Shown here piece after piece: positions 17,933 to 27,706 of a stretch of DNA of 42,554 nt. The stretch is from contig CAADGK010000011.1 of NCBI GenBank assembly GCA_900696515.1, positions 1 through 42,554 on the forward strand, read 5' to 3'. A model generated the notes under the pieces. It was not told the origin of the DNA and ran no database searches. It saw nothing but the letters and a program-made list of their open reading frames with translations. A program made the position numbers and the translations under genes. Origin of the DNA: an uncultured Nitrosospira sp. (lineage in GTDB: Bacteria; Nitrospirota; Nitrospiria; Nitrospirales; Nitrospiraceae). Within the stretch, counting starts at the first letter, position 1. The number at the start of each line of letters is the position of its first letter.

Positions 17933-18757
17933 GTGGTCCGGTCAAGCAGATCTGTCATTGTGTTTTGTATGCTTATTTACACCATTGAGGCTACAGGCGC
18001 GTCCGCCAATGAGCATCTTCATGCTCCACTCCCTGGTGATCTAACCGAAGCCTCCGAATCGGGCCCTGCGGTAAAGCCAAGCGAGATTGGCGAAAAACCT
18101 CCACTCGCCGCGGCACGTAAGCCTATTCCGCCAATCGCCGAACAGCTAATTGACTCCCAAGTAACACAAGGGTTAGCTCGCTTTCACAAATTCCTAAAAG
18201 AACCCAAGAAATACGAGCTGTATAGCAACGCTCTTGGATTCTCATCCGTAGAAAAAGCAGCACATGCAGTAAAAGGGAAACCTTTGCCCGTTTATCAGAT
18301 CCCCTTGGATCGACTCATAAATTATGATCCGGATTCCAATCAGGAGCATCCGGCAGATCTTCTTACGAGCAACCCACCGACGGTCCTAGTTCCTCTCGTC
18401 GATGGTCAAGCAATTCCATCTTCGCTGATGATCGTGGGCACGGGCGATCAGGCCCGCATTGTAGCTCGAGGTCCATCTAAGATCTTCAAGGATAGAACGC
18501 TAGATGGCCTTACTCATATTGACGGTATCGTAAAAATAGCGGAGCTCCATCTCCATTTTTTTATGCGGGCAGAACAATCGGATATCATCCTCATCCCGAT
18601 AACAGATCACCCCTTTTTTAAACTGGCAAAAGACAAGGAATACTCTGCGAACAAGCTGCTTACCAAGCTAAAACCAAACGCATTAAAAGCGGCGCAAGCA
18701 TTTGCAGCTGACAATGAAGAGCCGGATTCAAAAAGCACACATTCCCAATCTCAGTAG
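17933..18757 (+). CDS. Exported protein of unknown function
   Basis: A GTG at 17933 with gagagg seven bases upstream gives a 274-residue product with a signal peptide ('SVIVFCMLIYTIEATGASA'), a Pro-rich linker and a globular part from about residue 70. That part includes 'LPVYQIPLDRLINYDP', 'PTVLVPLVDGQAIPSSLMIV' and 'AELHLHFFMRAEQSDIILIP'. No family is recognised. It follows the peptidase gene by 14 bases and precedes the Cys-rich gene by 12, so all three are co-transcribed. The arrangement fits a partner, inhibitor or substrate of the papain-like peptidase, but that is only context. Confidence 0.7.
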   Translation: MVRSSRSVIVFCMLIYTIEATGASANEHLHAPLPGDLTEASESGPAVKPSEIGEKPPLAAARKPIPPIAEQLIDSQVTQGLARFHKFLKEPKKYELYSNALGFSSVEKAAHAVKGKPLPVYQIPLDRLINYDPDSNQEHPADLLTSNPPTVLVPLVDGQAIPSSLMIVGTGDQARIVARGPSKIFKDRTLDGLTHIDGIVKIAELHLHFFMRAEQSDIILIPITDHPFFKLAKDKEYSANKLLTKLKPNALKAAQAFAADNEEPDSKSTHSQSQ

Positions 18758-18769
18758 GAGGATTTCACA

Positions 18770-19240
18770 GTGGAGAACAAGCACGCACGTTTGAGCATGT
18801 TGATATTTTCTGGTGCGCTCATGATCGGCAGCCTTTTACCGCAAATCGGTCATGCCGTGACCATCACCACGGAGGTCAATGGAGACAATGAACGCGTCAC
18901 GATAGAGTGCAAAAAAGTGACCGACGGAGGCCAGCGTACAAAACAAGATCTGATTAACCAAAAACTGGCTGAGAAATATTGTAACGAGCATGAAGAGGAT
19001 GAGAATTGTGGTCCAAGCGGTTGCGATCCAGGCGCGAATGCTGCCGGCACCTCGGCCACTGGATTCTATGGAATCGGCGGGGCAAACCCTGTTCCAGCAA
19101 GCCCTCCCCGCACCTGCCAATCTGGAAAGCTGTGCGCAAACCCTGGACAAGCAAACTGTTCGGCCTTATACCCCAGCAGAACATGCAAAAATACCTATAA
19201 CTATTCCACTCAAGCCTGTAGTTGCCAGTGTAAACCTTAA
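18770..19240 (+). CDS. Exported cysteine-rich protein
   Basis: GTG 18770 follows a perfect taggagg by eight bases. The 156-residue product has a signal peptide ('LSMLIFSGALMIGSLLPQIGHA') and a mature part with eleven cysteines, clustered at residues about 70-85 (YCNEHEEDENCGPSGC) and in the last 45 residues (RTCQSGKLCANPGQANC, 'QACSCQCKP'). Gly/Ala/Ser-rich spacers lie between them. Such Cys patterns suggest a disulfide-stabilised extracellular protein. No family is recognised. It lies 54 bases before the TpsA gene and after the unknown exported protein. Confidence 0.7.
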   Translation: MENKHARLSMLIFSGALMIGSLLPQIGHAVTITTEVNGDNERVTIECKKVTDGGQRTKQDLINQKLAEKYCNEHEEDENCGPSGCDPGANAAGTSATGFYGIGGANPVPASPPRTCQSGKLCANPGQANCSALYPSRTCKNTYNYSTQACSCQCKP

Positions 19241-19294
19241 TACGCCATCGACGCATGTATCGGCTCAGCGGGCTAAGAAAGACTTGAGCGCACC

Positions 19295-22200
19295 ATGCAG
19301 ACTTCGCAGCCTCATTACGGTACCAGACCCACTTCCTCTACATTTGCCTTAAGGCTGCTATGGATCGTATTGCTCACACTTACGGCCAATCCCCCCGGAG
19401 AAGGAGCAGCTCAGACTGTTGCACCCATCACCTCTTCGGGATTGCATACTCAAGTCAATGCTCCCAATGCTCTAGCCAATGGACAATTGCAGCACGATAT
19501 TACCGGAGGCACCAGAGTCGAGGGGAACCTATTTCACAGTTTTGGGAACTTCAGCGTACCTACCAACAACATCGCCAACTTCGTGAATGGAGTATCATTC
19601 GATCTCACTGGAACTCCCCTCGCAGCTGGATTACCAACATCCAATATTCTCGCGCGTGTGACCAGCCCCGATCCATCGGTCATCCTTGGATCCATACAGA
19701 CAACCGGCTTCGGCGAGGCAAACCTCTTTTTACTGAATCCGTCCGGAATAGTCTTCGGTCCAAGCGCATCGCTCAATGTTGGAGGATCCGTCACTTTTAC
19801 TACGGCCGATCACCTTCGCCTCGCAGAAGCGACTGGAATCAATAATGGAATCTTCAATTCCAATCCCGCATCAACCAACATTCTCACGAGTGCCCCTGTA
19901 TCAGCATTCGGCTTTTTAGGGCCCTCGACAGGCATTTCCGTGCAAGGGAGTTCTCTGACTGTGACTCAAGGGTCCATTGCCCTTGTCGGAGGCAATGAAG
20001 GATTCAGATTTGGGAATCCTGACAATGGAGCACAGACCTCTGTCCCTGGTGGGATCAACCTGACCGCTGGAACCCTATCAACTCCTGGAGGAACAATAAC
20101 TCTAGTCAGCGTTGCTTCGTCTGGAGAAATCTCCACTATCGACTTGACACCAACTGCCGGTATGGCGATGGGAAATATTCGCCTCGCGGAGGGCTCTCTG
20201 GTTACCACATCTGGACAGGCTGGCGGAAGCATCAAAATACGTGGCGGCTCCTTGGTGATTGAAGAAAGCACTCTGTCGGCAAATCGCATCGCAGCAGGAG
20301 GAACTCCCACAGCCATTGATGTTCATGTGAGCGGAAGTCTTACGATCACCAGCAGCACGATGCCGGCCCTCATCGCGCGTACCACAGGAGAAGGTGATGC
20401 AGGCGGAATTCGTATCAGAGCGCAAAACTTCTCCGCAGTGTCAGCTACGGATGACACGACTTTTGCCTTGATCGATACCCACACATCCGCTGCAGGACGT
20501 GCAGGGGATGTCACAATATCAACCGAATCGCTCTCTGCTCGCATGGCCGGCGCGGGGGCATTCTTGATTGACAGCGGTACATCAGCACAAGGCAATGGAG
20601 GGAATGTTGTAATTAACTCCACCGCATTGGATTTGCAGAATGCCAACATCAATACCGGCGATTTCCGAGCCATCAACTCGGACCTCCCCATTGATTCCAT
20701 TACAGGATCAGGAGGTGTGATTGATTTACACGCACCTGCTCTTTCGCTTGACACAACGGTCCTAGCTTCACAGGTATTCAATGGGCACGGCGGGGATATT
20801 TCCCTGGTTGGGCAGAATATCACTGTGAACGGGTTCTCGTTGCTCAGCACAACTGGTTTGTTTGGAAGCGGGGCTGTCGCGGTTGAGGCTCAACGATTTG
20901 CACTGACCGAGGGTTCGCAAATTGAAGCGCTTACGGCGCATGCTCCAGGAGGAAATGTCGCGATCACAACAAACGAGATCGAATTGAGTGACGGAAGTAC
21001 GATTCGCACACAAACAGGCGGGATTGGATCAGCAGGCAATATCACTATTAACGCAACCGATAGCGTCACTTTATCGGGCAATGAAGCCTCAGACCAACCA
21101 AGCGGCCTCTACAGTAACTCCCTCGCCATCGAAGACACAGATCCTCGTCTAATGGGTGGAGATGCCGGCACAATCACCATTACCACTCCCCATCTTGCCA
21201 TCATAAGGGGCGCGCGAGTCGACACCACCACTCAAACCAGCGGACACGGCGGCAATGTGATCATCAGGACGACCGACTCCATCACGATTGCGGGCGAGCG
21301 CACCTTTCCAATTCCTGAAGACGTTTTTTTCTCAGGTGGCAGTACCACGGCCGGAGGTATTTTCACACGAACGATCGGTGGAGAAGCCTGTTTCGGCACC
21401 TGCGGCGCAGCAGGAGACATTATGATAGAGACAGGATCCTTAACGCTAGGCCAAGGATCGCTTCTGGATAGCAGCACAACGACGACCGGACGCGGTGGCA
21501 ACATCGTTTTGGATATAGCAGGCCGAGCTTCACTATCCGGCGTACTGGCCGATGGTAGCCCGGTCGGCATCTTTAGCCGATCAATCGGCACGGCACCAGA
21601 TTCTGGCGCCGGCGGGAACATCTCATTATCGGCTGGTCGATCCGTCACGATTCATGACGGTGCCGCAATCTCCGCCGGCAGCGAGGGTCCGGGCAATGCC
21701 GGGAACATCTCCATCGACGCCGGCCAGGAATTTACGATGCAGGACGGCTCGGTCACGACCAGCGCCGGCCAGTCCACCGGCGGCAACATCACGATCAATG
21801 CAACCGATCTGATTCGCGTCGCCAATGGCCGGATCAGCACCTCCGTGCTGGGCGGCACGGGCGACGGCGGCAACATCTCCATCGATCCGCATACGGTGAT
21901 TCTGCAAAACAGCAAGATCATGGCCAACGCCGTCGTCGGCAACGGCGGCAACATTGCGATCACGACGCCCTTGTTTCTGGCCGATCAATCGAGCCTCGTC
22001 GATGCCTCGTCCCAATTTGGCTTACATGGCACGGTGACCATACAATCGCCGATCTCGAATTTGAGCGGCACGGTCGGCCAACTGACCTCACAACCGAATC
22101 CAGCCCACGTGCTTCTGGAAAGCCGGTGCGCCGCGTTGGCCAACGGCCTCCAGAGTTCGTTTGTGGTCGCCGGACGCCCCGCCCTGCCTGCTGAACCGGG

Positions 22201-22390
22201 TGGATGGCTGGGAAGCTCCGTCCTCATGGCCATGGGCATGAGCCCGTCGTCTGCAATCACCGCCGAGACGCCACGCATGGACCGGGCCCTCGTCTCCGGC
22301 CGTGAGACGCTCTCGCTGCGGCGGTTGACGCCGTCGGGCTTCCTCGTTCGCTCGTTCGCGCGTGATGGAGCACCAGGCTGCCGCTCATGA
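19295..22390 (+). CDS. Haemagglutinin-like exoprotein of two-partner secretion (TpsA)
   Basis: The 1031-residue product has a long signal peptide (about 45 residues) and a complete N-terminal TPS/haemagglutination-activity domain (about residues 50-190). The latter includes the 'NLFHSFGNFSVP' motif, 'NGVSFDLTGTP' and 'ANLFLLNPSGIVFGPSASL'. Repetitive beta-helix sequence rich in G-N-I/V-x-I follows ('GGNITINATDLIRV', 'GNAGNISIDAGQEF'). The last 90 residues hold 'LESRCAALANGLQSSFVVAG' and 'PALPAEPGGWLG', the Cys/SSF/GR-LP-P motif I associate with TpsA proteins whose operons carry CHAT genes. The start overlaps no clear Shine-Dalgarno. It ends in an ATGA overlap with the TpsB gene. TpsA is exported across the outer membrane by that partner. 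GC content rises in the last third (see findings). Confidence 0.92.
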   Translation: MQTSQPHYGTRPTSSTFALRLLWIVLLTLTANPPGEGAAQTVAPITSSGLHTQVNAPNALANGQLQHDITGGTRVEGNLFHSFGNFSVPTNNIANFVNGVSFDLTGTPLAAGLPTSNILARVTSPDPSVILGSIQTTGFGEANLFLLNPSGIVFGPSASLNVGGSVTFTTADHLRLAEATGINNGIFNSNPASTNILTSAPVSAFGFLGPSTGISVQGSSLTVTQGSIALVGGNEGFRFGNPDNGAQTSVPGGINLTAGTLSTPGGTITLVSVASSGEISTIDLTPTAGMAMGNIRLAEGSLVTTSGQAGGSIKIRGGSLVIEESTLSANRIAAGGTPTAIDVHVSGSLTITSSTMPALIARTTGEGDAGGIRIRAQNFSAVSATDDTTFALIDTHTSAAGRAGDVTISTESLSARMAGAGAFLIDSGTSAQGNGGNVVINSTALDLQNANINTGDFRAINSDLPIDSITGSGGVIDLHAPALSLDTTVLASQVFNGHGGDISLVGQNITVNGFSLLSTTGLFGSGAVAVEAQRFALTEGSQIEALTAHAPGGNVAITTNEIELSDGSTIRTQTGGIGSAGNITINATDSVTLSGNEASDQPSGLYSNSLAIEDTDPRLMGGDAGTITITTPHLAIIRGARVDTTTQTSGHGGNVIIRTTDSITIAGERTFPIPEDVFFSGGSTTAGGIFTRTIGGEACFGTCGAAGDIMIETGSLTLGQGSLLDSSTTTTGRGGNIVLDIAGRASLSGVLADGSPVGIFSRSIGTAPDSGAGGNISLSAGRSVTIHDGAAISAGSEGPGNAGNISIDAGQEFTMQDGSVTTSAGQSTGGNITINATDLIRVANGRISTSVLGGTGDGGNISIDPHTVILQNSKIMANAVVGNGGNIAITTPLFLADQSSLVDASSQFGLHGTVTIQSPISNLSGTVGQLTSQPNPAHVLLESRCAALANGLQSSFVVAGRPALPAEPGGWLGSSVLMAMGMSPSSAITAETPRMDRALVSGRETLSLRRLTPSGFLVRSFARDGAPGCRS

Positions 22391-24186
22391 CAGGAGACGC
22401 CAGTGGTGCGATTCGACGGGTTACGTACGGCCCGATCGCCGATCTGTTCTTCTGCTTAGGTTTCATCATCATGAGTATTGCGACTTCTTCGGTGCTATTC
22501 GCGCAGACGCCCCCTCCGAGCTTTGATCCGGCCGGACGATCCGGCGCCGCCCCGTTACAGAAGGAGTTTCACCCGCCCCTCCCTCCGCCGAGCCCCGTGC
22601 TCCCCCCGGTGCCGGCGCCCCCGGAACGCGATCAACCGCAACCGCTCAGCCAGGTCCGTGTCTTCGTGCTCCGGATTCAGGTGGAGGGGAATACGGTCTT
22701 TCCCCGGGAGGAGATCGAGGCCGTCACAGCCCCCTATCACAACCGCAGTCTGACGACGGAGGATTTGGAGCAGCTCCGGCTGGCCCTGACGCTCTTGTAC
22801 GTCAATCAGGGTTACATCACGTCCGGCGCCGTGATTCCGGATCAGGATGTGGAGGGCGGCGTCATCACGATCCGGATCATCGAAGGGGCACTCACCCACA
22901 TCGACGTGCACGGAACCAATTGGTTTCGCCCCGGGTACATCGGCGACCGGATCGCACTCGGTGCCTCCACGCCGCTTCGGCTGGAACGAATCCAGGAACG
23001 CCTGCAATTGCTCCAGCGGGATCCCCGGATTGAACGGATCAATGCGGAACTTCGCCCGGGGAACCAGCGTGGCGAAAGCATCCTCCAGGTGAAGGTCCAT
23101 GAAGCCCGCCCCTGGAAGGTCTGGCTCGATTTCAACAACTACCAGACGCCCACCGTCGGAGCGGAACGCGGTCTCATCACGCTCGCCCATCAGAACGTGA
23201 CCGGGCACGGTGACAGTTTCAGTTTCACCTCCGGAGGCTCACGAGGCGTCCATCCGATCATCGATACCTCGTACACCGTCCCGTTGAACCGGCATGACAC
23301 GACGTTTACGGCCTCCTACCGGCGAAACGAGTTCGTCGTCATCAGCGACGCCTTTCGATTTCTGAACGTGGACTCCGAGTCACAAATCATCGGGATGACC
23401 CTGCGACATCCCCTCTATCGCACCCTCTCGGATGAATTGGCGGTCGGCATTACCGGGGAACATTTGTACAGTAAGGTCACCTCGGCATTCGACACCCCCG
23501 GTCGCCCGTCCCTCCTGGTTCCCGGCGCCTCTGACACCGGCGTCAGTACCGTCAGCGCGTTGCGCTTCATCCAGGAGTACCAGCATCGGACTGCCTCGTC
23601 CGTCTTTGCCGCACGCTCCCGTTTCAGTGTCGGCTTCGATATCCTCGGCGCCACCATTCACTCGCGTGACGAGCGCGCGGAGGGAGGGGATGCCCTCCCG
23701 AGCGGTCGATTTTTTTCTTGGCTGGGACAGGTGCAGGCCCTGAAGCGGCTGGAGCAGTTCGGGGGCATTCAGATTCTCGGCCGCATGGATCTCCAGCTGA
23801 GCAACAGTCGGCTGTTCCCATTGGAGCAGATCCCCGTGGGCGGACGCTACAGCGTCCGCGGCTACCGGGAAAATACCCTGATCCGCGACAATGCGTTCCT
23901 GGCGTCGCTTGAAACCCGTATTCCCTTGCTCAAGTTTGCCGGCGGTGAAGACCGGCTCCAGTTCGCGCAATTTGTCGACGTGGGGCACGCCTGGGTTTCA
24001 CGAGGCCACACCCCCGATCCGCAGACGCTCGCGAGCGTAGGACTCGGTCTCCGCTGGAACGTGCTTCCGCGGGAACGCGCCCGATTCGAACTCTATTGGG
24101 GCGTGCCGCTCAATCATGTCCCCCATCCGTCCGGCAATCTGCAGGACTACGGGATCCATCTGCAGGCGGTGGTGCAGGCATGGTAA
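22387..24186 (+). CDS. Outer-membrane transporter of two-partner secretion (TpsB, ShlB/FhaC/HecB family)
   Basis: The 599-residue product begins with a hydrophobic export segment ('LFFCLGFIIMSIATSSVLFA') and a long Pro-rich linker (about residues 40-85). Two POTRA-like domains follow (about 90-240, 'VEGNTVFPREEIEAV', 'SGAVIPDQDVEGGVITIRII'), then a 16-stranded barrel with the conserved 'GGRYSVRGYRENTLIRD' loop motif near residue 490. POTRA domains bind the TPS domain of TpsA, and the barrel is the exit channel. The start codon overlaps the TpsA stop (ATGA) and its own stop overlaps the next start (TAATG), so translation of all three is coupled. Confidence 0.94.
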   Translation: MTGDASGAIRRVTYGPIADLFFCLGFIIMSIATSSVLFAQTPPPSFDPAGRSGAAPLQKEFHPPLPPPSPVLPPVPAPPERDQPQPLSQVRVFVLRIQVEGNTVFPREEIEAVTAPYHNRSLTTEDLEQLRLALTLLYVNQGYITSGAVIPDQDVEGGVITIRIIEGALTHIDVHGTNWFRPGYIGDRIALGASTPLRLERIQERLQLLQRDPRIERINAELRPGNQRGESILQVKVHEARPWKVWLDFNNYQTPTVGAERGLITLAHQNVTGHGDSFSFTSGGSRGVHPIIDTSYTVPLNRHDTTFTASYRRNEFVVISDAFRFLNVDSESQIIGMTLRHPLYRTLSDELAVGITGEHLYSKVTSAFDTPGRPSLLVPGASDTGVSTVSALRFIQEYQHRTASSVFAARSRFSVGFDILGATIHSRDERAEGGDALPSGRFFSWLGQVQALKRLEQFGGIQILGRMDLQLSNSRLFPLEQIPVGGRYSVRGYRENTLIRDNAFLASLETRIPLLKFAGGEDRLQFAQFVDVGHAWVSRGHTPDPQTLASVGLGLRWNVLPRERARFELYWGVPLNHVPHPSGNLQDYGIHLQAVVQAW

Positions 24187-26507
24187 TGAGGAATCGTTCA
24201 TCGTCGCTCCTCGGTCGCGGTGCTCTCTACGCGACCTGTCTCCTGCTCCTCTTCTCCTTCTGGTCCCCCCACGCACGGGCGGAGCCGGGCTCCTCCGCGG
24301 ATGCCTTCATGCAGCAGGGCGCGCAGGCGTTTCAACGCGGAGCCTTCGCGGAAGCCTTGGCTCAGTGGAAGCAGGCCGGAGACCTCTACACACGTGCCGG
24401 CAACCGTGCGATGCAGATCGAGACCCTCACCCGGTCCGCTCACGCCTCTCTGGAACTGGGGCAATCCAGCCAGTCGCTCCAGTCGCTGGAACTGGCCTTG
24501 ACCTTGGCCAACCAGACCGGGCAGCCTCCGACGGAAGCCGCGGTCCTGGGGCAGTTGGGACATACCTACCTGTCGTTGGGACAACTGCCTGCGGCCTTGG
24601 AATATCTGCAACGGGCGATCGCGGTGGGAAGAACGCACCACCTGTCCGGGCTGCTCGCCGGGACACTCAACGATCTGGGGATTGTGTCCGCCCTTCAACA
24701 ACGGGATCAGGATGCGCTGGAATCCTTTCGCGATAGTATCGACCATTCAGTGAAATCAGGCCTGCCGCTCCTGGCTGCCGCGGCCCGTACCAATGCGGCC
24801 CGAGCCCTGCTGCGACTCGGCCGGCCGGCCGACAGCCGGCTCATCCTGGATGAGGCCCTCGAGAGCCTGATCCCCCTTTCATCGTCCCGCGAGAAATCAC
24901 TGGGATTGATCGGCATTGCCCTGGGATACCAGCGCCTCATTCCTCAACAGCCGGCGGAACGGGCCCCCTTGTTGCTGAGAACAGCGGGCGTACTCCAGGA
25001 AGCGGTCTTACTCGCCGAGCGCCAGGAAGACCGGCGAACGTTGTCCTATGCCCTCGGCTATCTCGGACGTCTCTACGAAACCGAATTTCGCATGGATGAG
25101 GCGTTGCACCTCACCAGGCGGGCGCTGTTTGCCGCCCAGTCGGTCGACTCGCCGGAATCGCTCTATCGCTGGCAATGGCAATTGGGGCGTCAGCTGGCAT
25201 CCACCGGCCGATTGGATGCGGCCGTCACCTCGTACCGGCACGCCGCATCGACCCTTCAACTCATCCGCACGGAAGTCACGCGGTCTTCCTCGGACGGCCT
25301 TGAGGCCGGCCAGGACAGCATCAGGCCCTTGTACTTCGAACTCGCCGATGTCCTGCTTCAACGTGCCTCCCTGACCGAGGACGGTACGGCGGTCGAAGCG
25401 GATCTCCTGGCGGCCCGCGATGCGATCGAAGCGTACAAAACGGCGGAACTGCGAGACTACTTCAAAGACGACTGTGTCGACGCCGCCCGGTCCAAATCGA
25501 CCCGCTTTGATCACGTGTCGGCGGACACCGCAGTGATCTATCCCATCATGTTTCCGACCAGGCTGGAGTTGCTCCTCAGTCTGCCGTCGGGATTGAAACG
25601 CATCTCCGTTCCGGTCCCGGCCGATCGACTGACGCAAGAAATCCGGGCCTTCCGCAGTCTCGTCGAGAAGCGCACCACCCGGGAGTATCTGCCCCATGCG
25701 CAGCAATTGTACGACTGGTTGATCCGTCCGATGGAAGCCGCCTTGTCCGCACAGCACCTCACCACCCTCGTGTTCGTGCCGGACAGTGCACTGAGAACCA
25801 TTCCGCTGGCGGCTCTTCACGACGGGAGTTCCTTCCTGATCAGCAAGTTCGCCTTGGCCATGACGCCCGGCATTACCTTGACCGATCCGCAGCCGCTCAA
25901 ACGGGACCGGTTACGGTTCCTGGCAGCCGGACTGACCACGTCCGTGCAAGGCTTTCCCCCGCTTCCCTACGTTGCGGAGGAAATGGCGTCCATCGAACGG
26001 CTGTATCAGAGTGAGCGATTGCTCAATCAGTCGTTTCAACTACCCCGGCTGGAAGACGAATTGCGCGACGGCCGGTATGCGGTGCTGCATATCGCCACCC
26101 ACGGAAAGTTTTCACCCGACGCCAAGGACTCCTATCTTCTGACCTTCGACGGCAAGCTGACCATGCCCCTGCTCGACCGACTCATCGGTCAGTTCCGCTT
26201 CCGGCAGGACCCGCTCGAATTACTCACCTTGAGCGCCTGCCAGACCGGTGTCGGCGACGATCGCGCCGCCCTCGGACTGGCCGGGGTGGCTCTGAAAGCC
26301 GGGGCTCGAAGCGCCCTGGCGACGCTCTGGTTCATCAACGACGAAGCCTCGGCGGCCTTGATCGGCGAATTTTATCGGCAACTCCGCGATTCTCGATTGT
26401 CGAAGGCTGCGGCGTTGCAGCACGCGCAGCAACGCTTGTTACGCGACCGGATCTATGCCCATCCGGCCTACTGGTCGCCGTTTCTGCTGCTGAACAACTG
26501 GCTCTAG
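24180..26507 (+). CDS. Periplasmic TPR-CHAT peptidase
   Basis: The 775-residue product has a signal peptide ('ALYATCLLLLFSFWSPHARA'), then about eight TPR units (about residues 40-400, for example 'TEAAVLGQLGHTYLSLGQL', 'LAGTLNDLGIVSALQQRDQD') and a C-terminal CHAT domain (about 480-770) with His641 in 'LHIATHGKF' and Cys687 in 'TLSACQTGVG'. CHAT domains are caspase-like clan CD peptidases. The start (ATG 24180 or 24186) overlaps the TpsB stop codon. Its export signal places it in the periplasm or outside, where TpsA passes; a role in TpsA processing is inferred. It is a different subtype from the cytoplasmic TPR-CHAT protein at 7234-10452. Confidence 0.9.
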   Translation: MVMRNRSSSLLGRGALYATCLLLLFSFWSPHARAEPGSSADAFMQQGAQAFQRGAFAEALAQWKQAGDLYTRAGNRAMQIETLTRSAHASLELGQSSQSLQSLELALTLANQTGQPPTEAAVLGQLGHTYLSLGQLPAALEYLQRAIAVGRTHHLSGLLAGTLNDLGIVSALQQRDQDALESFRDSIDHSVKSGLPLLAAAARTNAARALLRLGRPADSRLILDEALESLIPLSSSREKSLGLIGIALGYQRLIPQQPAERAPLLLRTAGVLQEAVLLAERQEDRRTLSYALGYLGRLYETEFRMDEALHLTRRALFAAQSVDSPESLYRWQWQLGRQLASTGRLDAAVTSYRHAASTLQLIRTEVTRSSSDGLEAGQDSIRPLYFELADVLLQRASLTEDGTAVEADLLAARDAIEAYKTAELRDYFKDDCVDAARSKSTRFDHVSADTAVIYPIMFPTRLELLLSLPSGLKRISVPVPADRLTQEIRAFRSLVEKRTTREYLPHAQQLYDWLIRPMEAALSAQHLTTLVFVPDSALRTIPLAALHDGSSFLISKFALAMTPGITLTDPQPLKRDRLRFLAAGLTTSVQGFPPLPYVAEEMASIERLYQSERLLNQSFQLPRLEDELRDGRYAVLHIATHGKFSPDAKDSYLLTFDGKLTMPLLDRLIGQFRFRQDPLELLTLSACQTGVGDDRAALGLAGVALKAGARSALATLWFINDEASAALIGEFYRQLRDSRLSKAAALQHAQQRLLRDRIYAHPAYWSPFLLLNNWL

Positions 26508-26523
26508 CAAGGAGGGGTTCCAC

Positions 26524-27270
26524 GTGAAATATCTCTTGATCACCAACTTGAGCCTCGCTCTCACCCTCATGGTCTGGCATCCGGCGGCCTGGAGCGAGAG
26601 GCCACCCGAGTCCCCGCTGATGACGCTGCAGACCGATGCGCCGCTCCCGACCTATACTCCCCCGAGGAACATGGCCCCTCGCGGGAGGGTCGGAGGAACG
26701 CTTCGGGGAACGGACGGCGCGGAACCGGAGATTGTCGCCCTGGTGCCCGACCACGTCGGTCTCACGATCAAGCAGACGCCGACGCTCAATTGGTATCTGT
26801 CGAAACCCACGGCCTATCCGCTGCGCTTTACGCTCAATAACACCGACAAAATCCATCCGATCTATGAAGGACCTCTTCCGACTCCGGCGGAGGCCGGCGT
26901 GCACTCCATCGATCTGAAGCGCCTTGGAATCACGCTGGAACCCAATGTCGAATACCGCTGGTTTGTGTCCGCCCGGCGCAATGCCGACTCCTATTCCGAA
27001 GATATCGTGGCCGGGGGCATGATCGAGCGTTGTGAATTCAGTGAATGTCTGACCATCACATCACCGGCCACGACCTGCGACAGAGACAGTGTGCGCACGA
27101 ACGCGATGGTCGGGCTCTGGTACGACGCCATGGATTGTATCTGCTCGCTGATCGTGAAAGATCCCAAGGATCCGTCCCTCCGCAGAATCCGCGCCGCCCT
27201 GCTCAGGCAAGTCGGGCTGAACGGGGTGGCGGACTGGGACCTGAGTTCCATTGACCTGAAGACGAAGTAA
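26524..27270 (+). CDS. DUF928 family exported protein
   Basis: GTG 26524 follows aaggagggg by about eight bases. The 248-residue product has a signal peptide ('LLITNLSLALTLMVWHPAAW'), then the DUF928 pattern: 'PRGRVGGTLRGT' near residue 52, 'IVALVPDHVGLTIKQTPTLN' near 70, a beta-rich middle, 'VEYRWFVSARRN' near 145, 'GGMIERCEFSE' and a C-terminal 'GLWYDAMDCICSLI'. DUF928 proteins commonly lie beside CHAT and haemagglutinin-type genes in cyanobacteria; no biochemical function is known. Here it is the last gene of the TPS-CHAT operon. The cysteines (CEFSEC, DCICS) may form disulfides. Confidence 0.88.
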   Translation: MKYLLITNLSLALTLMVWHPAAWSERPPESPLMTLQTDAPLPTYTPPRNMAPRGRVGGTLRGTDGAEPEIVALVPDHVGLTIKQTPTLNWYLSKPTAYPLRFTLNNTDKIHPIYEGPLPTPAEAGVHSIDLKRLGITLEPNVEYRWFVSARRNADSYSEDIVAGGMIERCEFSECLTITSPATTCDRDSVRTNAMVGLWYDAMDCICSLIVKDPKDPSLRRIRAALLRQVGLNGVADWDLSSIDLKTK

Positions 27271-27621
<351 letters not shown>

Positions 27622-27706
27622 ACTGATTGATTATGCGAACTCCGGTTTTCTTCTGCTTCCCTGACTGCCTCAACCGCAACACTTCTGCTCGCTGCACGCT
27701 GACGTC

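Noticed and set aside
22555-23208. Long minus-strand frame inside tpsB (and similar ones at 23380-23988, 25008-25820, 29701-30366)
   Set aside because: Frames antisense to GC-rich genes with clear products; no homology signal and no start signals.
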